Positions 58,874-64,000 of a stretch of 64,000 bases of DNA are shown here, one piece after another. The position numbers and the translations under genes were made by a program. The stretch comes from Siphonodentalium dalli. Its lineage: Eukaryota > Mollusca > Scaphopoda > Gadilida > Siphonodentaliidae. The stretch spans positions 23,238,134 through 23,302,133 of the forward strand of contig CP136065.1 in assembly GCA_032622095.1 (NCBI GenBank), in the 5' to 3' direction. The notes under the pieces were generated by a model. That model saw nothing but the letters and a program-made list of their open reading frames with translations, did not search any database and was not told the DNA's origin. Within the stretch, counting starts at the first letter, position 1. Each line of letters begins with the position of its first letter.

Positions 58874-59344
58874 TATGACTTTTACCAATTATTGTGCAGG
58901 TCAGATGTTTCAAGTTGAAATATCTATCTGTACGCGATATAGTTTGTGTTAATTATGCTAATCATATATCCATAACGCTCCAACCATGGTTGTAGTCAAA
59001 CAATTCTTTAAAAGTGTCAAAATGTTCTGCTGCGACAATTTGTGCGGGCAGACGGATTGTTCCATGTGAAGAGATGAGAAAAACATCTTTCTTGACACAA
59101 TGTTTGTCGTTGTTGTATACAGACCATGCGGAGTTATTTTGTACACTTCTACCATGTCCCCCCTTTTTTCGCACATGCAGGCCCCTGGGGAAAATTACTA
59201 AAATACCAATATAGACTATATACCAGTGGTACGGTATAGTCTATATTGGTATTTTTGGGGGCCTGTGCTTTTTCGTCTATACTTTAGTGACATGAGGTTA
59301 GCCTTAACCAATCGATCCTTATAAGAATGTTTCCAAAAGCGACG

Positions 59345-59425
59345 GTATCATCTTGGTAGACGCCACAACCGTCTCCGATCTCGCTACTCTCACCCGACGT
59401 TGTGGCGTCTATCATCTTGGTAGCT
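59345..59425. repeat. Hairpin with nested direct repeat
   Basis: GTAGACGCCACAAC and its inverse GTTGTGGCGTCTA frame a 28-bp loop. TATCATCTTGGTAG is also directly repeated on both sides (59348 and 59411). Confidence 0.65.
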
Positions 59426-59654
59426 CTCTGTATGCGCTATTTACTATTATAATGTTTTAGCAGATTTGGATTGCATACCCCGTTTCCATATTTGAACAAG
59501 CCCATTATACAAGGGTCTTATCAATGTCCTCATTAAGGTTGATATCATATCTATATAGGCTACATTAATTTAACTGATGCTCCAACTGATTTGTGTTGTT
59601 ATGCTTAGGTCGATCTCATCGTTTTGGATGCTCTTGGTTGATAGTATATACTAA

Positions 59655-59990
59655 GCCGAAGGGGTCACTCTCACCAAAAAAAGTGCAGAAGTGTACACAG
59701 GGTTTAAACATGTGCTGAACGGTACACAGGGTTTGAGATCGGCACTAACACTGTTACTTAAACGGTGTTTCTGAAAGTCTGGCGCCCATTAGCAGTTTGT
59801 TTTCAGTTAATTTTAATGTTCATTGGAACATAAACAATTATTCTCTAACAGAAATCATGGCAGATACGAAAACAAAACGTCATATAGAACGACATTTCAA
59901 AACCTGTGTACGCGACCGGTACCCTTCAGCACATTATCAAAACATGTGTACCCTTCAGCATTTTTTTTTGGTGAGAGTGACCCCTTCAGC
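59655..59990. mobile_element. TIR element (about 336 bp), GAAGGGGTCACTCTCACC
   Basis: GAAGGGGTCACTCTCACCAA at the left is inverted at the right. Subterminal TGTACAC and GTGCTGAA motifs are repeated in both arms. The ORF at 59797 spans the arm and is not believed. Confidence 0.8.
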
Positions 59991-60974
59991 TATAGCTAGA
60001 ACCCCCCCCCCCTCCCCGCAACTGCGAATTCGATATAAGTGCCGACTTTCTTCCTGCTGACTTCTTAAAAAGCGACATCAGATACGACGATCCAAGGGAC
60101 TTTCCACTAGCCAGCTGCTGAAATCATGCGCCAAACTCTACGCACCAAACGCTTCATCTTCGTCATATAAATCAGCTATACATGTATATGTTCTTATGAA
60201 TTGATATCTATATATAAGTGGTCTCTCGTTGCGCATGTTTTCTTTTTAATATTGTGTGTATCTAGTACTATATATATCAACAACTCTCTTAAATTAGATT
60301 GATATATCGTAATTGGAACAGTGTGCTACTATATTTATTGTTTTCTTTTGTTTTTACTTGATTTGTTATTTGTCGTCAGTGTACCGTAAACCGGGGTAAC
60401 TTTGATCACGGGGGTAACTTTGAACGTTTTTTCAAATAAAGTTTTCGATATGTTCCTGTAACTAAAAATATTGAAAGTAAATAGCATGTCCATTTGTTAT
60501 GTTTTCATCTTTTTGTTCTGCCTTGAAATGTTTCGTTTCTCATATTTCTATTTCTCATGGTGTATTATATGGCCAAAATATTTTCTATTGTGGGAAAATT
60601 TGATTTTTGGTACCTTTTTGAAAGATGTTATATCCTGGAAACTTGTATGTGGACAGTTGATAATTAATGGCTTCTGTCACTCACCATTCACACAATGATC
60701 TTAACAATAGCGTCCCACTGTCACTAAATGTAGCTTTTTACGCTATATTAACTTGTTTATAAGATATTTGCAATTTATTTTTTTAAATGGTGTAGTCTTT
60801 AATAGTTGGGGGTAACTTTGAACGCTGACTACTGTTTCTCCTCATTCTAAATATTTTGACTGCTTTTATGAGGCATGGTTGTGTTTTCATGTTAACATTA
60901 TCTCATTCTGGTCACAAATCTAATATATATTGAATAAAACATGTTGTGGACAGATTTAACCCAGTGCATGTGCG

Positions 60975-61992
60975 CAGGGATGTGGCTAGAGGGGGTGTGG
61001 GGTGTCTCACCCCCCCCCCCACCAGCAGAGAGCTATATTTTCAATAGTTGGAAATTCCTAATTTCAGGTAAAAACAATTTATTGGGGGGGAATTTATTGT
61101 TTTTCGACCAATATTTGCATATGTTCCTATTTTTGGTCAAAAATTTTGACAGAAATGGTCATCAGTTGGAAATTTTCTAACCTTAGGGGGGTGACAGGTT
61201 GGAAATTTCCAACACTTGGAAAGCTTGTGTCCTGGTCCCTCCCCCGTGGCCAGTCAAAAACTTCTAGTTAATTTAAGAAAACAATATTGTCATACAATTG
61301 GTCAACATTGTCATTGGAATTGTCATCAGTTGAAAATTTTCCAACCTAAGTGGGGGGTGTCAGGTTTGAAATTTCCAACTCTAAGAAGACTTGAGGCTAG
61401 TCTAGATGTTAGGATTTTGCGATTTTCTTGTTCAGATTTCAAAATTTTCGCACACCGGGCCGAACCATGGTCGGCCCGGTGTGTCATTGCCCTATCCACA
61501 TGGCCAATACGAAACTGCTAATTAGTTTAGCAAAACAATATTTTACTACATTTGGTCAAACTTGTAGACATAAATGGTCATCAGTTGAAGAATTTTCCAA
61601 CCTGAGGGGGAGCATGAGGTTTGAAATTTCCAACACTAGGAAAGCTTCAGTTGAGGCCAGTCTAGATGCTAGGATTTGCGATTTTCTTGTATAATTTTCA
61701 AAATTTTCTCACACCGGGCCGAACAACCATGGTCGGCCCGGTGTTTCCTGGTCTGTTGTCGGTAGCTGTGTGCATTTGTCTGGAATTAGACCACTAGTTT
61801 TTTTTTTTTTTGGGCAATTTTCAGGTTAAAATATCTTATTAGGCCTGACCATGAGGTACAAGGGGGGGGGGGGTGAAAATGGAATTATGCAAAACGTTGT
61901 GTTGGTGTGATTCCGACTCAAGGGGGGGGGGTGCAGTTGGAATTTCCCAAGGTGGACACCCCCCCATCGGAGACCCTCTATCCACATCCCTG
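60975..61992. mobile_element. hAT-like element (about 1.02 kb) with 8-bp TSD and internal GC hairpins
   Basis: The left end CAGGGATGTGGCTAGAGGG is inverted at the right (CCCTCTATCCACATCCCTG). CATGTGCG is duplicated at 60967-60974 and 61993-62000. The interior consists of roughly 250-bp diverged repeats with TTGGAAATTTTCCAAC motifs and two CCGGGCCGA...TCGGCCCGG hairpins. Confidence 0.9.
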
Positions 61993-63004
61993 CATGTGCG
62001 TTGATGCAATGGTCAATAAGTCTGAAGTATGGCTGTGAAGCCTGTCTGTCACCCAAATTCGTAATTATAAACCTGGCTATTCATAATAATTCAGGTTTCC
62101 GGGCAAATCATTAAACATGTTTAATTGTGGTCAGCTTTAATGATCTTGAATTATGTTCGCAATGTTCTAAGATGAATAAGTGCAGTGCACTGAGAGTAAC
62201 AACGACGTTGTTTTTGTTTTTTCTAAATTCCATTGCTCATAATTTTCAGGCAATATCAGTGATTGTGCCATTATTGGAACCTTGCTATTTAAGCTCAAAA
62301 ATGGATACTCATTGTTGGGACACCGTTCATACAGTAAGGACCATAAGTTCAACAGCACGATAAATCAGTTGAAACATCTCGAGTATGTGTCACAAGTACA
62401 ACGAGGACAGCTTCCAAAACATAGCTTATAACCCCTCGGTGGAAGGAGGTTTTTGCAACGAGGGACCATATATTTTGTGTTTAAAGAAAAATATGAAGAA
62501 TAACATTAAAAAAATGTTCGTGATTGTTGTGTGCATGAAGCAATGCGCGAAGCTTACCTATATGGTGCAAGTAATTGGTCATAGGGTGCAAACAATAATT
62601 ATGCATGAAATACCATATAGTTATATGTTTATGATTTTGTGCAAGCTGTTCAAGCAATGTCATCACATCGAGAAATGAGGAATACTCGTTATAACAGGTT
62701 GAAAATGATGCTTTCATATGACACATTCGCGAAAAGAGACAGAGTGTTCAAAGTCACCCCAAACGTCGGGGTAACTTTGAACACCAGTTTTTTTTTAAAT
62801 ATCCCTGTGTCATCAATGTGGGTACACATTAAAAAAGACCTTTATTTTGAGAGAACTACTTCTTCCCATGTTTTTGAAAGCATTCAGATCTTACATAATA
62901 TTAGCTTTTTAAAAATATCGACAGAGAAACACAAAAAACTAACTTGATATATTCCAATAAAACTGTAAAACACTATATATCACAAGTAACCTTATATATA
63001 ACCC

Positions 63005-63160
63005 AATACAATTTTATATGGTACCAATCATCCATACTGAAATGGTATCAATCGTCCACAGTCCAGGTACCAATCGATCCGTGGGTACGAAACGTCCAGG
63101 TACCAAACGTCCAAGGTACCAATCGTCTAGAAGCCCTTGTGCCTATTGGTACCATTATAT
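63005..63160. repeat. GGTACCAATCGTCCA short tandem repeat
   Basis: GGTACCAATCGTCCA-like units recur six or seven times with substitutions (GGTACCAAACGTCC, GGGTACGAAACGTCC). Non-coding. Confidence 0.7.
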
Positions 63161-63302
63161 AATGTTCATGTTATATATCCACCTATATAGGCCATACCGG
63201 TAGCTATATAGGATCTAGCTACCCGACTTCCGGCCTACTTTTGTGTGAGAGCACAGACAGTCCGAAATTGCGAGTATATCGCATTCCATCCACGTGTGTG
63301 AA

Positions 63303-64000
63303 CAGGGACGTGGCTAGAGGGTATTCGGGGGGTGTCCACCTTGATAATTCCAACTGCACCCCCCTTGAATCAGACCAGAAACAAGGTTTTCCATAATTCA
63401 TTCCATATGCACCCCCCCCCCCCCCATTGAATCAAACCAAAACACCCCTTGAATCAGACCAAAGGTTTTGCATAATTTCATTTCCTCCTTGCACATAAGT
63501 GTTCCCCAGTCCTAATAGCCTAGTTGTAAACCATGGTTCTATCTACCCGGTATTATAATATTGAACCTGAAAATTGCACAAATCCTAACATCAACTTTCC
63601 AACTTATGACCATTTCAGTCAACAATTTTAACCAAATGTAGTAATATATTGTTTTCTTAAACTCATTAACAGAATTTTATTGGCCACGAGGAGGGACCAG
63701 GACACACCGGGCCGACCATGGTTCGGCCCGGTGTGCGAAAATTTGGAAATCTGAACAAGAAAATCGCAAAATCCTAGCCTCAAGAATTCATAGAGTTGGA
63801 AATTTCAAACCTGACACCCCGACTTAGGTTGGAAAATTTCCAACTGATGACAATTCCAGTGACAATTTTGACCAAATGTAGAACAAATTCTTAAATTAAC
63901 TAGAAGTTTTTAACTGGCCATGAGGGAGGGACCGGGACACAAGCTTTCCAAGTGTTGGAAATTTCCAACCTGACACCCCCTAAGGTTGGAAAATTTCTAA
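63303..64000. mobile_element. Second copy of the CAGGGATGTGG element, running off the window
   Basis: It starts CAGGGACGTGGCTAGAGGG and holds the same GTCCACCTT, CACCGGGCCGACCATGG and TTGGAAATTTCCAACC blocks, largely inverted in order relative to 60975-61992. The other terminus lies beyond the window. Confidence 0.8.

Noticed and set aside
57939-58913. His/Thr/Pro, Met/Val and Gly/Asp-rich ORFs
   Set aside because: Artefacts of the CAT microsatellite.
60384-62790. Possible element bounded by GGGGTAACTTTGAAC repeats
   Set aside because: The motif recurs at 60390, 60410, 60810 and 62770 but not as a clear terminal inverted pair; likely scattered fragments.

Overview
This window is animal (metazoan) nuclear DNA: AT-rich, gene-poor, with short coding exons separated by kilobase-scale GT-AG introns and crowded with DNA-transposon relics. 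The repeat mix suggests a lophotrochozoan such as a mollusc, but the species cannot be fixed from the sequence. That mix includes palindromic TIR elements, CA/CAT minisatellites, a P2X7-C-terminal-like relic, and a decayed ORF of a type I recall from marine-invertebrate assemblies. I see no prokaryotic, rRNA, tRNA or CRISPR feature.

One gene dominates. It lies on the minus strand from about 49.35 kb (5' end as far as I can see) to 3.5 kb (stop codon) and encodes a DEAD-box RNA helicase of the DDX5/DDX17 (p68/p72, Drosophila Rm62) group. Twelve coding exons join in frame through consistent splice phases to 2,130 nt (709 residues), with every helicase motif intact. An AG dinucleotide just inside the first exon suggests a further 5' exon may exist.

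Layout by plus-strand coordinate. 0-3.5 kb is downstream of the gene and holds three MITEs. 4.1-8.5 kb is intron 11, with a TTATATTGG minisatellite split by a Harbinger-like element, and a TTAA element. 8.7-14.7 kb is intron 10. 14.8-17.4 kb carries small exons 8-10 and two hAT-like MITEs with 8-bp target duplications. 17.4-22.5 kb carries exons 6-7 and more MITEs. 23.3-27.3 kb is intron 5, almost filled by 57 tandem 64-bp units that each copy the last 15 nt of exon 5 plus its 5' splice site. 27.5-35 kb is intron 4, with a pogo/Tigger remnant, an unexplained GC-rich ORF block and a hAT-like element. 35.1-39.2 kb is intron 3, mostly one 3.6-kb long-TIR element with a minisatellite and a decayed ORF. 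39.4-49 kb is introns 2 and 1, with hAT-like and TTAA elements and a broken P2X7-like domain. 49.4-64 kb is upstream of the first recognised exon: nested transposons, CAT microsatellites and TIR elements, with no gene I can defend.

The most unusual structure is the 5'-splice-site array of intron 5. The pre-mRNA should carry about 58 near-identical strong donor sites in tandem. Many units also contain a branch-point-like motif and an AG that could define an in-frame 21-nt mini-exon.
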